The notes under the pieces: model-generated
The model's database searches: none
Seen by the model: only the letters and a program-made list of their open reading frames with translations
What the model was told of the DNA's origin: nothing
Translations under genes and position numbers: made by a program
Assembly: GCA_049997955.1 (NCBI GenBank)
Contig: JAEBDY010000015.1
Span: 224,808 to 288,807, forward strand
DNA from: Umezawaea sp049997955
GTDB taxonomy: Bacteria > Actinomycetota > Actinomycetes > Mycobacteriales > Pseudonocardiaceae
Length of the DNA stretch: 64,000 bases
Direction of reading: 5' to 3'
Part shown: positions 8,992-16,396 of the stretch, piece by piece
How the letters are laid out: each line of letters opens with the position of its first letter
How positions within the stretch are numbered: the stretch's first letter is position 1

Positions 8992-10986
8992 GTGACGTTC
9001 AGCGGATTCGACCCGGAACTGCTGGGACAACTCCGCACCAGCGGGGCGCTGCGCGAGCAGACCTACCTCCTGCAACGGGTGATCCGCTCGATCGAGCCCG
9101 CCACCCTGCTGAGCCAGCACTCCTCGACGCTGGCCGGGCTCGCCGCCGAACTCCCCCGCACCCACGCCGCGCTGCTGAGCTACAGCGTCCTCGGCCAGCC
9201 GAAGGGCAGGCTGCTCAAGTCGTTGTGCCTCAACGCGGCCGCCGCCGTGCAGCGGGCCGCCGCGGCCACCGGGCACCAGCCGCTGGTGCACTTCACGCAG
9301 GCGCTGGCGGAGATCGTGGACCAGGTCAGCGTCCACCAGGACGACAAGCAGAGCCGGGCGGAGGCCGCCGCGTTCGCCGCGCGCCTGGACACCCTCATCG
9401 CGGAGCTGCCGAAGCTCCTGTGGACGCTGTTCGTGGACTGCTGGCACGCCACCGCGACCACGCCGGGCCGGTGGGCGCGGCTGGACCAGGTCAGCGACGA
9501 GGTGGCGTGCCTGGTCGCCGCGACCGACCGCGACCCGGACACGCTCCAGCAGGAGCTGACGCACGCGCTGGCCAAGCACGGCGCCGATCCCGCCGCGATC
9601 TGGCAGACCCTGCACCCGGACCGCGTGCGGCACCACGTGGCCTGCGTCGTGCACGGCGCGGGCGAGCTGTCCGGGCTCTCCGCCCTCGACCCGACCGCCC
9701 GCCAGTGGTCTGCGGGCAGGCCGGAGAAGCTCGGCTGGGGTCCGGCCCGCGACCGGCTGCGCCAGTTCCTGACCACCGTCCCGGCCACGTCGACCACCTG
9801 CGTCGTGGCCGTCGACGTGGACGCCGTCGACAAGGCCAGCGCCGCCCGGATGGCCCGCCGCCGCGTGACCGAACTGCTGGACCAGTACGTCGCGGGCCAC
9901 CGCCTGCTCACCATCTCGCTCGACCCGCGCATGCTCGTCACCCGCGCGGGCACCGTCCGCAGCGACGAACTGACCCCGCGCCGCTCCACCGTGCAGCGGG
10001 CCTACCCGCTCGTGCAGCGCTGGCCCCGCGGTCTGCGCGAAGGCCTGCGCATGGCGCACCTGGCCCGCACCACCGACTCCCCGCTGACGGCCGCCGCGCT
10101 GTCGTGGGCGGCGCTGGAGGCCTGCGGTGTCAACGAGAAGGCGTCGCAGCTGGCGGGAGTCCTGGCGCTGCAGGCGATGCGGCAGCAGGTGGTCGAGACC
10201 CACCAGCTCCTGCACCAGTCGGCGACCGCGTCCGCCAAGCACGCGCGCAGCCGCGTGAACACCACGGACCGCCGCGTCCTCAGCCTCCGCCGCGCCGTCG
10301 ACAGGTGCGCCCCCGACCACCCCGAACTGGACCGCCTCCGCGCCGCGCTGGCCGCCGCCGACACCCGCCACAACGACGCGCTGAACCGCCAGGACGCGCT
10401 CACCGCGACGGTGCACGAACCCCTTGCCGTGGTGGGGGAGTACGCCACCCTCGACGACCACAGGTACCTGCTCGACGTGAACCGCTGGGTCGACGTCCTG
10501 CTCCCCGAACGCGCCCACGACGGCCCCGGACTGCTCGACGCGAGGGCGGCCGTGCGCGACCTCCTCCCCCACGTGGCGCCGCTGGCGGCCCGCCAGGTCA
10601 CCGACTGGCAGGACCGGCTGGCCTCCGCTGGCAGCTGCGCGAGGTGGCTGGTCGCCACCCGTGAGCGGATGCGCTCCCTGCTGGACGCCCTGTACAGCGC
10701 CCGCAACCTGGCCCTGCACTCCGGTGTCTTCCAGGCGACGGGCGACGTCGTGCTGGGACTGGGCGGTCTCATGGTCGTCGACTTCACCCTGGAGGTCCTC
10801 GGCAACTGGTACCGCAACGCCACGGGCCAGGACGCCCACGCGTCCCCCGTGGAGGTCGTGCGGGAACTGGCCACCCGCCAGGAGAACCTGTGCGGCAGGC
10901 TCCGCGACGCCCGCGGCGCGGCGTACCCGCTCAACGTCGAGTGGTTGACCAGCCCCAGCACCGAAGGCGCCTGGGACCGGGTCTGA
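8992..10986 (+). CDS. large uncharacterised protein with HEPN-like C-terminal motif
   Basis: 664 aa, almost entirely helical by composition, with no signal peptide or obvious membrane segment. I recognise no named domain over residues 1-550. Near the C-terminus, SARNLALHSGVF contains R571-N-L-A-L-H576, fitting the R-x4-6-H signature (commonly R-N-x3-H) of HEPN domains, and the surrounding sequence resembles Apea-like HEPN ends. HEPN proteins are often RNases in defence or toxin systems, but many are not catalytic. The GTG start sits about 20 bases after a weak -10-like TACGAC with no clear ribosome-binding site, so leaderless initiation is possible. No toxin-antitoxin partner flanks it. Confidence 0.75.
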   Translation: MTFSGFDPELLGQLRTSGALREQTYLLQRVIRSIEPATLLSQHSSTLAGLAAELPRTHAALLSYSVLGQPKGRLLKSLCLNAAAAVQRAAAATGHQPLVHFTQALAEIVDQVSVHQDDKQSRAEAAAFAARLDTLIAELPKLLWTLFVDCWHATATTPGRWARLDQVSDEVACLVAATDRDPDTLQQELTHALAKHGADPAAIWQTLHPDRVRHHVACVVHGAGELSGLSALDPTARQWSAGRPEKLGWGPARDRLRQFLTTVPATSTTCVVAVDVDAVDKASAARMARRRVTELLDQYVAGHRLLTISLDPRMLVTRAGTVRSDELTPRRSTVQRAYPLVQRWPRGLREGLRMAHLARTTDSPLTAAALSWAALEACGVNEKASQLAGVLALQAMRQQVVETHQLLHQSATASAKHARSRVNTTDRRVLSLRRAVDRCAPDHPELDRLRAALAAADTRHNDALNRQDALTATVHEPLAVVGEYATLDDHRYLLDVNRWVDVLLPERAHDGPGLLDARAAVRDLLPHVAPLAARQVTDWQDRLASAGSCARWLVATRERMRSLLDALYSARNLALHSGVFQATGDVVLGLGGLMVVDFTLEVLGNWYRNATGQDAHASPVEVVRELATRQENLCGRLRDARGAAYPLNVEWLTSPSTEGAWDRV

Positions 10987-11015
10987 ACGATCGAAGAGCC
11001 GATGGCCCCGACACC

Positions 11016-11174
11016 GTGCTGGACCGCGGTGCCCCGCTCGCCGCGTCGGTCACGCTGCTCGTGGTGGGTCCGGTGGACACGGGTGAGGTCAGCGCGACCG
11101 TGAGGACCGGTCCCTACGGCGACTCCGATCCGACCGACAACACCGTGAGCACCCCGGTCACGGCCACTCCCTGA
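11016..11174 (+). pseudogene. fragment of a DUF11/CARDB-like surface-protein domain
   Basis: About 50 codons, in a frame different from the preceding gene, read like the last strands of a DUF11 or CARDB Ig-like repeat: ASVTLLVVGP, then TGEVSATV, then GDSDPTDNTVSTPV and a stop. The G-D-x-D-P-x-x-N-N/T ending is typical of that repeat. No signal peptide or plausible start belongs to it, and the frame runs back only into the 664-aa gene. I read it as the 3' remnant of a lost secreted protein gene. It could also be a spurious frame. Confidence 0.35.
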
Positions 11175-11227
11175 CCAGGCGGGCCACCCGGACGGCAGCC
11201 CTTCCCGTCGCGTTCGACCGCGGACGG

Positions 11228-11788
11228 TCAGGGGGCGGTCAACCGCCGCACCGCGTCCACGACCGCGGCTCGCCGCTGCGACCGGTCGGCCGGGGCGAGC
11301 GCGGCGAACTCCGGGGTCATCGACGACCACGACGTGCAGACGGCCTGGACCAGCGCGAGCAGCGCGGCGGGCGGGTAGTGGTCGGACAGCACCCCGTCGG
11401 CCTGCGCTCCCGCCACCTCCTCCAGGCGTGCGCGGTTGATGTCGACCACGGCGTCCAGGTGGGCGCTGCCGGGCCGTTCGAGCCGGTACCAGACCGAAAG
11501 CCGCTGGGCCGAGGGGTTCTCCTCGAAGTGGTCGAACAGCCGTCCCGCGTACGCGGGCAGGTCCGAGGCGTCGAACGGCACGCGCACCAGGAACTCGGAG
11601 ACGTGGGCCGTGAACACCGCGTCGAACAACTGGTCCTTGCTGCCGTAGTAGGCGTACAGCATCGCCTTGTTGCAGCCCGCCACCTCGGCGATGCGGTTGA
11701 CCCGAGCGCCCGCGATGCCCAGCAGCGCGAACTCCGCCGTGGCGGCCTCCAGAAGCCGTTTCCTGGTCCGTTCCGCGTCTCGGATCAC
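11228..11788 (-). CDS. TetR-family regulator
   Basis: About 186 aa. The TetR DNA-binding domain is RTRKRLLEAATAEFALLGIAGARVNRIAEVAGCNKAMLYAYYGSKDQLF (residues about 6-54), followed by a helical ligand domain with no recognisable class. GTG at 11786-11788 gives the usual six-residue lead to the HTH; the frame upstream of it covers the operator region and would add about 33 unlikely residues. An inverted repeat just upstream (11803-11816) is a good autoregulatory site. The divergent partner gene appears to have decayed into an SDR fragment. Confidence 0.85.
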   Translation of the reverse strand: MIRDAERTRKRLLEAATAEFALLGIAGARVNRIAEVAGCNKAMLYAYYGSKDQLFDAVFTAHVSEFLVRVPFDASDLPAYAGRLFDHFEENPSAQRLSVWYRLERPGSAHLDAVVDINRARLEEVAGAQADGVLSDHYPPAALLALVQAVCTSWSSMTPEFAALAPADRSQRRAAVVDAVRRLTAP

Positions 11789-11802
11789 ACCGCGAACCCT
11801 AG

Positions 11803-11816
11803 CGACCAAACGGTCG
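11803..11816. promoter_or_regulatory. TetR operator candidate
   Basis: CGACC-AAAC-GGTCG is an exact 5+4+5 inverted repeat 15 bases upstream of the TetR start. The wider sequence ACCAAACGGTCGGT resembles common TetR self-operators. Confidence 0.55.
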
Positions 11817-11819
11817 GTT

Positions 11820-12024
11820 GACGGCCACGGCCCAGCCTGGGGACTCGCGAGGGCGGCCCTGGAGACCGGCGACGCCGTGGTCGCCACCGCCCGAACCCGG
11901 AGCAGCTCGACGACGCCTGCCGCTCGGCTCGGACGCGGTCCGGATCGCGGCCGAGTCCTCGGCGGACCGAGCCGCGGAAGCCGTCCGTTGGACGGGAACC
12001 AGCAGGTCGAACGACTGCGCGTGA
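11820..12024 (+). pseudogene. decayed N-terminal fragment of a short-chain dehydrogenase
   Basis: Reading from 11820, GLARAALETGDAVVATAR matches the N-terminal Rossmann region of SDR oxidoreductases. Shifting one base then gives NPEQLDDACRSA, the normal continuation of such proteins. A further shift gives LGSDAVRIAAESSADRAAEAVR, resembling the next beta strand and helix. No single frame carries the whole, the GxxxGxG motif and active-site YxxxK are missing, and the match fades by about 12020. A divergent TetR-SDR pair is a very common arrangement, which supports this as the ruined partner of the TetR gene. Confidence 0.5.
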
Positions 12025-12053
12025 AGGCTCGAATGTGACGTGGACCATATCCG

Positions 12054-12082
12054 TTGCCGGGCTCGCGATTCGCGCATAGTTT
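12054..12082 (+). promoter_or_regulatory. sigma-70-type promoter for the small-ORF/structured-RNA unit
   Basis: TTGCCG at 12054-12059, a 17-base spacer, and TAGTTT at 12077-12082. The predicted start is near 12089, about 25 bases before the 13-codon ORF and just before its very strong ribosome-binding site. Confidence 0.5.
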
Positions 12083-12113
12083 GGCTGTACACGAGGAAGG
12101 AGGTGGTCCGCAG

Positions 12114-12155
12114 TTGTATAGCTACAGGACTTTTCGTGAGGTGTCCGTCCGCTAG
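12114..12155 (+). CDS. 13-codon small ORF with a strong ribosome-binding site
   Basis: TTG start, encoding M-Y-S-Y-R-T-F-R-E-V-S-V-R, then TAG. The preceding GGAAGGAGGTGG is close to a perfect anti-Shine-Dalgarno match at good spacing, far better than for most genes in this window. A consensus-like promoter lies just upstream and a folded RNA region follows the stop. It could be a leader peptide, but no plus-strand gene follows, or the coding part of a dual-function small RNA. The pattern seems familiar from other actinobacterial genomes, but I cannot name a family and could not check. Confidence 0.5.
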   Translation: MYSYRTFREVSVR

Positions 12156-12186
12156 GACCGCCCGTTAGGGACCCTTTCCGGAGCGG

Positions 12187-12287
12187 CCTGGCGAGTCCCA
12201 GGCAGGCACCCGACCCCCGGCACCCCGAGCCCAGTCCAGCTCGGTCCGCACCCAGTGCGGGTAAACGGTCCGGGGGTCGTCCCTTTT
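12187..12287 (+). ncRNA. predicted structured RNA (hairpin plus three-way junction, U-tract)
   Basis: Four stems can be drawn by eye. Hairpin CCTGG/CCAGG at 12187-12202. A 10-bp outer stem, CGACCCCCGG at 12211-12220 with CCGGGGGTCG at 12270-12279. Inside it are two hairpins: CCGAGC/GCTCGG at 12225-12244 and CCGCAC/GTGCGG at 12246-12260. The outer stem is followed by TCCCTTTT, which makes it terminator-like. No protein-coding frame fits. It follows the 13-codon ORF on the same strand and precedes a convergent gene, so it looks like the 3' part of an independent RNA of about 200 nt. Function unknown. Confidence 0.45.
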
Positions 12288-12332
12288 CCGGGGCGGCTCC
12301 CACGACAGGGCCCCGGTCCGCGCGGCCGGGAG

Positions 12333-12953
12333 TCAGGCCAGGTCCAGCCGCATGAGCCAGCGTGGCCGCTTGTCGACGCGGGCCTGCGTCTCCTGCACCC
12401 GGCGGAATCCCGCCGCCTCGAACAGCGCGGTGGTGCCCACGTGGGCGGCGGTGGAGCTGATCCGAGCGCCCTCGGGATCGACCGGGTAGCCCTCGATCGC
12501 GGGCGCGCCGCACGACCGGGCGTACTCGACGGCCCCGTCCAGCAGTGCCCCGGTCACCCCGCGCCTGCGGAACTCCGGGCGGACGACGAAGCAGATCACG
12601 CTCCACACCGGGACGTCGTCCAGGGTGGGGATCGTTCGCGAGCGCTTCAGCCGCTCCAGGCGCGAGCGCGGCGACACCCCGCACCAGCCGACCGGCGTGC
12701 CCTCCGCGTAGGCGAGCACTCCGGGCGCGGGCCGCTCGGCGCAGAAGCCCCGAAGCCGCTCGGACCGCTGGTCGGCGTCCATCGCGTTGTAGTCGGTCGA
12801 CTTGACGCGGTAGGCCAGGCACCAGCAGGCGCGGTCGCTTCCAGCGGGGTTGAGGACGGCCGTCACGTCGTCGAAGCGCTGCGCGTCGGCGGGGAGGACC
12901 TCGATCGGCAGGTCGGCGGATCGCTGCCGCCGCGTGGTGGTCGGTTCGGGCAT
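12333..12953 (-). CDS. GNAT-family N-acetyltransferase
   Basis: About 206 aa. The acetyl-CoA-binding signature is present as VICFVVRPEFRRRGVTGALLDGAVEYARS (R/Q-x-x-G-x-A/G loop as RRRGVT), with the last strand FEAAGFRRVQETQ. The Cys/Trp-rich segment DRACWCLAYRVKSTDY near residue 50 is found in one GNAT group of unknown substrate. ATG at 12951-12953 is chosen since GGTGGG precedes it; an in-frame ATG seven codons upstream is the alternative. It is divergent from the HTH gene at 13028, with a small inverted repeat between them. Confidence 0.82.
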   Translation of the reverse strand: MPEPTTTRRQRSADLPIEVLPADAQRFDDVTAVLNPAGSDRACWCLAYRVKSTDYNAMDADQRSERLRGFCAERPAPGVLAYAEGTPVGWCGVSPRSRLERLKRSRTIPTLDDVPVWSVICFVVRPEFRRRGVTGALLDGAVEYARSCGAPAIEGYPVDPEGARISSTAAHVGTTALFEAAGFRRVQETQARVDKRPRWLMRLDLA

Positions 12954-12977
12954 GGACCCACCGTAGGATCGCATTCA

Positions 12978-12993
12978 CGACATCGCTATGTCG
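12978..12993. promoter_or_regulatory. operator candidate in the GNAT/HTH divergent spacer
   Basis: CGACAT-CGCT-ATGTCG is an exact 6+4+6 inverted repeat placed between the two divergent starts. It suggests that the HTH protein controls itself and the acetyltransferase. Confidence 0.4.
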
Positions 12994-13027
12994 GCTTTGC
13001 GTTCCGTCGTCCGAGCGGGGACCACTG

Positions 13028-13465
13028 ATGCCCGTCCCACCGGACACCTCGGCCCGCCGTCCCGTCGGTTCCGGCCGCTACTCGGGACTCGTGCAGCTGC
13101 ACCAGGCCGTGCCGCTGGTCGAGCGGCAGCACGCGCTGATCGAGGAGTTGCGGGCACGAGCGCCCCGGTTCGTCGCCGGGCGTCTCCTGGCCGAGCGAAC
13201 GGGGACCACCGTGCGCACCGTCGAGCGCGACATCACCCGCCTCCGGGCAGCGGGGATCCCCGTCGAGGTCAAGCGCGGAGCCGGTGGCGGCTACCGGCTC
13301 GCCATGCTGCACCGACCGCTGGAACTGACCTTCAGCCCCGGCGAGGTCGCCGCACTCGTCGCCTCGCTCGTGGCGCTCGGCCCCTACACCTCCGCCACGG
13401 CCCAGAGCGCGCTGGGGAAGCTGGTCACCGCCTTCCGCCCGGACCCGTCGACTCCGACCGCCTGA
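13028..13465 (+). CDS. short DeoR/HTH_11-type regulator (YafY-like N-terminus)
   Basis: 145 aa. RQHALIEELRARAPRFVAGRLLAERTGTTVRTVERDITRLRAAGIPVEVKRGAGGGYRL is a clear winged helix of the HTH_11 type that normally sits in front of a WYL sensor domain. After it comes the linker PLELTFSPGEVAALVASLVALGPY, as in YafY/PafB-like proteins, but the protein stops near residue 145 without a WYL domain (usual full length about 230-330). It may be a natural short form, which exists in actinobacteria, or a truncation. ATG start with weak upstream sequence. Confidence 0.75.
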   Translation: MPVPPDTSARRPVGSGRYSGLVQLHQAVPLVERQHALIEELRARAPRFVAGRLLAERTGTTVRTVERDITRLRAAGIPVEVKRGAGGGYRLAMLHRPLELTFSPGEVAALVASLVALGPYTSATAQSALGKLVTAFRPDPSTPTA

Positions 13466-13681
13466 TGTCGCGGCGGGGTGTCGGCGGCGCACGCCGAGTG
13501 CCCCGCCAACTCCTCCAGTCGTTGCCGCAGAACGGGAAGGTCGGCCGAGTTGAACGATCCCGGCCGGCTCCGACGTCGGATCGGACCCGTGCGAGGCGGC
13601 GAACTCGTCGACCTGGTCACCACCGCGGGGTTGACCGCGGGCGTCTTTCGGCCGCTCGTCGGGGTGAGACGTCAGCGCACA

Positions 13682-13733
13682 GCGAAGCGCCGCCGAGACC
13701 GTCCCACAAACACGGTGTCGACGGCGCTTCCGC
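13682..13733 (-). terminator. long hairpin downstream of csbD
   Basis: GCGAAGCGCCG ... CGGCGCTTCCGC forms an imperfect stem of about 20 bp with a loop near 13705. It begins 13 bases past the csbD stop on the minus strand. The 280-base spacer to the HTH gene otherwise shows nothing I can call. Confidence 0.5.
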
Positions 13734-13746
13734 ACCCGCTCACACG

Positions 13747-13923
13747 TCAGTCCTTGCGAAAAGCGTCCTTGACCTTCTCGCCTGCCTGCTTGAGGGAGCC
13801 CGTTGCCCGCTCGGCGCGACCCTCGGCCTGCCACTGCTCGTTGTCGGTGGCGTCCCCGATCGCTTCCTTGGCCCGCCCCTTGAGTTCCTCGGCCTTGTTG
13901 CTGATCTTGTCCTCGGCACCCAT
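13747..13923 (-). CDS. CsbD-family stress protein
   Basis: 58 aa, the usual length. MGAEDKISNKAEELKGRAKEAIGDATDNEQWQAEGRAER is the classic CsbD pattern (N-K-x-x-E-x-K-G-x-x-K-E-x-x-G), a small charged helical protein made under general stress. The molecular function is not established in the family. The ATG at 13921-13923 is followed immediately by the conserved sequence and preceded by GGAGAGGA. A sigma-B/F-type promoter lies about 40-65 bases upstream, fitting the known sigma-B control of the Bacillus namesake. Confidence 0.9.
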   Translation of the reverse strand: MGAEDKISNKAEELKGRAKEAIGDATDNEQWQAEGRAERATGSLKQAGEKVKDAFRKD

Positions 13924-13962
13924 GGCCGTTCCTCTCCGTAGACGGTAGGTCTGCCCCTCGGG

Positions 13963-13986
13963 TACCCGTACCGCCCGGAGGTAAAC
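13963..13986 (-). promoter_or_regulatory. sigma-B/sigma-F-type stress promoter for csbD
   Basis: On the minus strand GTTT (13983-13986), a 15-base spacer, then GGGTA (13963-13967). This matches the general-stress consensus GTTT-N14-17-GGGTA(T) known from Bacillus and actinobacterial sigma-B/F regulons. Confidence 0.65.
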
Positions 13987-14195
13987 AGCGATCGGCCGGT
14001 GTACTACGGTGATCGTTAGCGGTTGAAAAGCCAGCCGCAAGCCATCGGGTGTCCTCTCCGGAGGGCACCCGTGTCAGCGAGGGGCGACGGCAACGTGCCG
14101 ACGTCGCGCGGTGGGCTTGCCCTGAGCTTTCCGCTGTCCGTCTCCCGCGTCCTGGCATGGCTTCCTGTGTCCCGACGTGCGAGAGGAGCCCGACC

Positions 14196-14696
14196 GTGGT
14201 CGGGGAAAACGGCCAGGCGGACCCGCTCAGCGCGCGGATCGCCGGCCTGGAGGCCGAAGTCGCAGGCCTGCGCAAGGCGTTGCAGACCCGCACGGTGATC
14301 GGCCAGGCCACGGGCTTGATCGCGGCTGTCCAGGGCCTCACCCCGCAGCAGGGCTTCCAGCTGCTCGTCCGGATGTCGCAGCACCACAACGTGAAGCTGC
14401 ACTCGATCGCGGTGAAGCTCGTCGACCTGGCGGGTGAACTCGGGCCCCGGCAGGCCGTGCGCTCGGTGCACCTGCCCGTCGAGCCGCACGAGCGGATCGA
14501 GGAACCGCAGTGGCCCGGTGCCGACGTCGTGGACGCCGCGCGCCAACTCGTCGCCGCGCACGAGGCGGCGCACCGCTTGGACGGTGCGCCCGCCGACGTG
14601 CGAAGACAGTTGGCCGACGAGTTGACGTTGGCCGGTCAGCTGTTGGCGGAACGGCTCGCGGACGTGGGTTGGCTGGACGACGAGCCGGTCGCCTGA
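14196..14696 (+). CDS. ANTAR-domain RNA-binding regulator
   Basis: About 166 aa. A short coiled-coil (LSARIAGLEAEVAGLRKAL) leads into an ANTAR domain: RTVIGQATGLIAAVQGLTPQQGFQLLVRMSQHHNVKLHSIAVKLVDL. ANTAR domains bind paired RNA hairpins and cause antitermination. No GAF or response-regulator domain precedes it, so its input signal is unclear. A C-terminal helical region of about 95 residues has no known match. GTG at 14196 is used because AGGAG lies about 8 bases before it. The last 61 bases overlap the 3' end of treZ on the opposite strand, an unusual tail-to-tail overlap. Confidence 0.82.
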   Translation: MVGENGQADPLSARIAGLEAEVAGLRKALQTRTVIGQATGLIAAVQGLTPQQGFQLLVRMSQHHNVKLHSIAVKLVDLAGELGPRQAVRSVHLPVEPHERIEEPQWPGADVVDAARQLVAAHEAAHRLDGAPADVRRQLADELTLAGQLLAERLADVGWLDDEPVA

Positions 14697-16396
14697 ACGA
14701 TCGCGAACGACTCGGCGGGCAGGCGGATCGCCTGCCCCACGAGCGCCACGTCACCGGAGGCGAGCAGCACCCGGCCCCCGTCGGTGGCCAGCGACTGGGT
14801 GACCGCGGTGGAGCCGAGGTTGCACACCAGCCGCAGGTCGCCGCGCCGCAGCACGAGGACCGAGCCGACCTGTTCGACGGCGAACTCGTCCAACCGGGGA
14901 TCAGCGAGTTCGGGGTGGTCCCGGCGCAGCGCGATGAGCGACCGGTACAGGTCGAGCACGTCGCGGTGGTCGGGCTTTTCCACCTCGGACCAGAGCAGCT
15001 TCGACCGCTCGACCGTCGCCGGGTCCATCGGGTCCGGCACCTCCGCCTCGCCCCAGCCGTGCGCGCCGAACTCGCGGCGCCGCCCGGTGCGGACGGCGTC
15101 CGCCAGGTCGGGGTTGGGGAACGACGCGAAGAACTGCCACGGCGTGCTCGCGGCCCACTCCTCCCCCATGAAGATCATCGGGGTGTACGGCGAGCAGAAC
15201 AGGATGGCCGCGCCGCACGCCAGCAGACCCGGCGACACGGACGCCGACATCCGGTCGCCGGTGGCGCGGTTGCCGATCTGGTCGTGGTTCTGCAGGTACG
15301 CCAGGAACCGGTAGCCGGGCAGCACGCGGGTGTCGACCGGACGGCCGTGCGCGCGGCCGCGGAACGACGACCAGGTGCCCGCGTGGAAGAACGCCTCGCG
15401 CAGCGTCCTGGCCAGCGCGCCCGGTTCGGCGAAGTCGGCGTAGTAGCCGTGGGTCTCCCCCGTCAGCGCCACGTGCAGGCAGTGGTGCAGGTCGTCCGAC
15501 CACTGCGCCTGCAGGCCGTACCCGCCGCCTTCCCGCGCGGTCACGAGCTTCGCGTCGTTGAGGTCCGACTCGGCGATCAGCGTCAACGGCCGCCCGAGCC
15601 CCGCCGAGAGGGCGTCGACCTCGACGGCCAACTCCTCCAGCAGGTGCGTCGCGCGGTGGTCGATCAGCGCGTGCACGGCGTCGAGCCGCAGCCCGTCGAC
15701 GTGGAAGTCCCGCAGCCAGCCGAGGGCGTTGTCGACCACGTACCGGCGGACCTCGTCCGAGCCGGGCCCGTCGAGGTTGAGACCGGGGCCCCAGTCGTTG
15801 CTGCCCGCGAAGTACGGCCCGAACAGGCCCAGGTACGCGCCCGATGGCCCGAGGTGGTTGTAGACCACGTCGAGCAGCACGCCCAAACCCTTGGCGTGGC
15901 AGGCTTGCACGAACCGCTTGAACGCGTCCGGGCCGCCGTAGGGCTCGTGCACCGCGCCCCACAGCACCCCGTCGTAGCCCCAGCCCGCGGTGCCGTCGAA
16001 GGAGTTCACCGGCAGCACCTCGACCAGCGTGACGCCGAGGTCCACCAGGTGGTCGAGCTTGCCGATGGCCGAGTCCAGCGTGCCCTCGGGGGTGAACGTG
16101 CCGATGTGCAGCTCGTAGACCACACCGCCCGGCAGCGCTCGCCCGGTCCAGCCGTCGTCGGTCCACTCGAACGCGGAGTGGTCGTACCGGCGCGACGGCC
16201 CGTGCACCCCTTGCGGCTGCCACAGCGACCGCGGGTCCGGCAGCGCTTTGTCCGAGTCGTCCAGCAGGAACGCGTAGTCGGCGCCGTCGACGGCAGCGGA
16301 CCACCACCCCTCGGCACCCGCCGTCATGTCGTGGTCGACCCCGTCCACGCGCACGCGAACCCGCTCCGCCCTGGGAGCCCACACGGTGAAGGTCAC
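14636..16396 (-). CDS. treZ: malto-oligosyltrehalose trehalohydrolase
   Basis: 586 aa GH13 enzyme. It has an N-terminal CBM48-like beta domain (FTVWAPRAERVRV), the TIM barrel from about residue 100 with nucleophile D in GLRLDAVHAL, acid E in IAESDLND and transition-state D in LQNHDQIGNR, plus GTAGWGYDGVLWGAVHEPYG, which is specific to TreZ. It releases trehalose from maltooligosyl-trehalose made by TreY. GTG at 16394-16396 overlaps the treY stop by four bases. It is third in the treX-treY-treZ operon. Its 3' end overlaps the ANTAR gene on the other strand, so the two messages are complementary there. Confidence 0.95.
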   Translation of the reverse strand: MTFTVWAPRAERVRVRVDGVDHDMTAGAEGWWSAAVDGADYAFLLDDSDKALPDPRSLWQPQGVHGPSRRYDHSAFEWTDDGWTGRALPGGVVYELHIGTFTPEGTLDSAIGKLDHLVDLGVTLVEVLPVNSFDGTAGWGYDGVLWGAVHEPYGGPDAFKRFVQACHAKGLGVLLDVVYNHLGPSGAYLGLFGPYFAGSNDWGPGLNLDGPGSDEVRRYVVDNALGWLRDFHVDGLRLDAVHALIDHRATHLLEELAVEVDALSAGLGRPLTLIAESDLNDAKLVTAREGGGYGLQAQWSDDLHHCLHVALTGETHGYYADFAEPGALARTLREAFFHAGTWSSFRGRAHGRPVDTRVLPGYRFLAYLQNHDQIGNRATGDRMSASVSPGLLACGAAILFCSPYTPMIFMGEEWAASTPWQFFASFPNPDLADAVRTGRRREFGAHGWGEAEVPDPMDPATVERSKLLWSEVEKPDHRDVLDLYRSLIALRRDHPELADPRLDEFAVEQVGSVLVLRRGDLRLVCNLGSTAVTQSLATDGGRVLLASGDVALVGQAIRLPAESFAIVQATGSSSSQPTSASRSANS

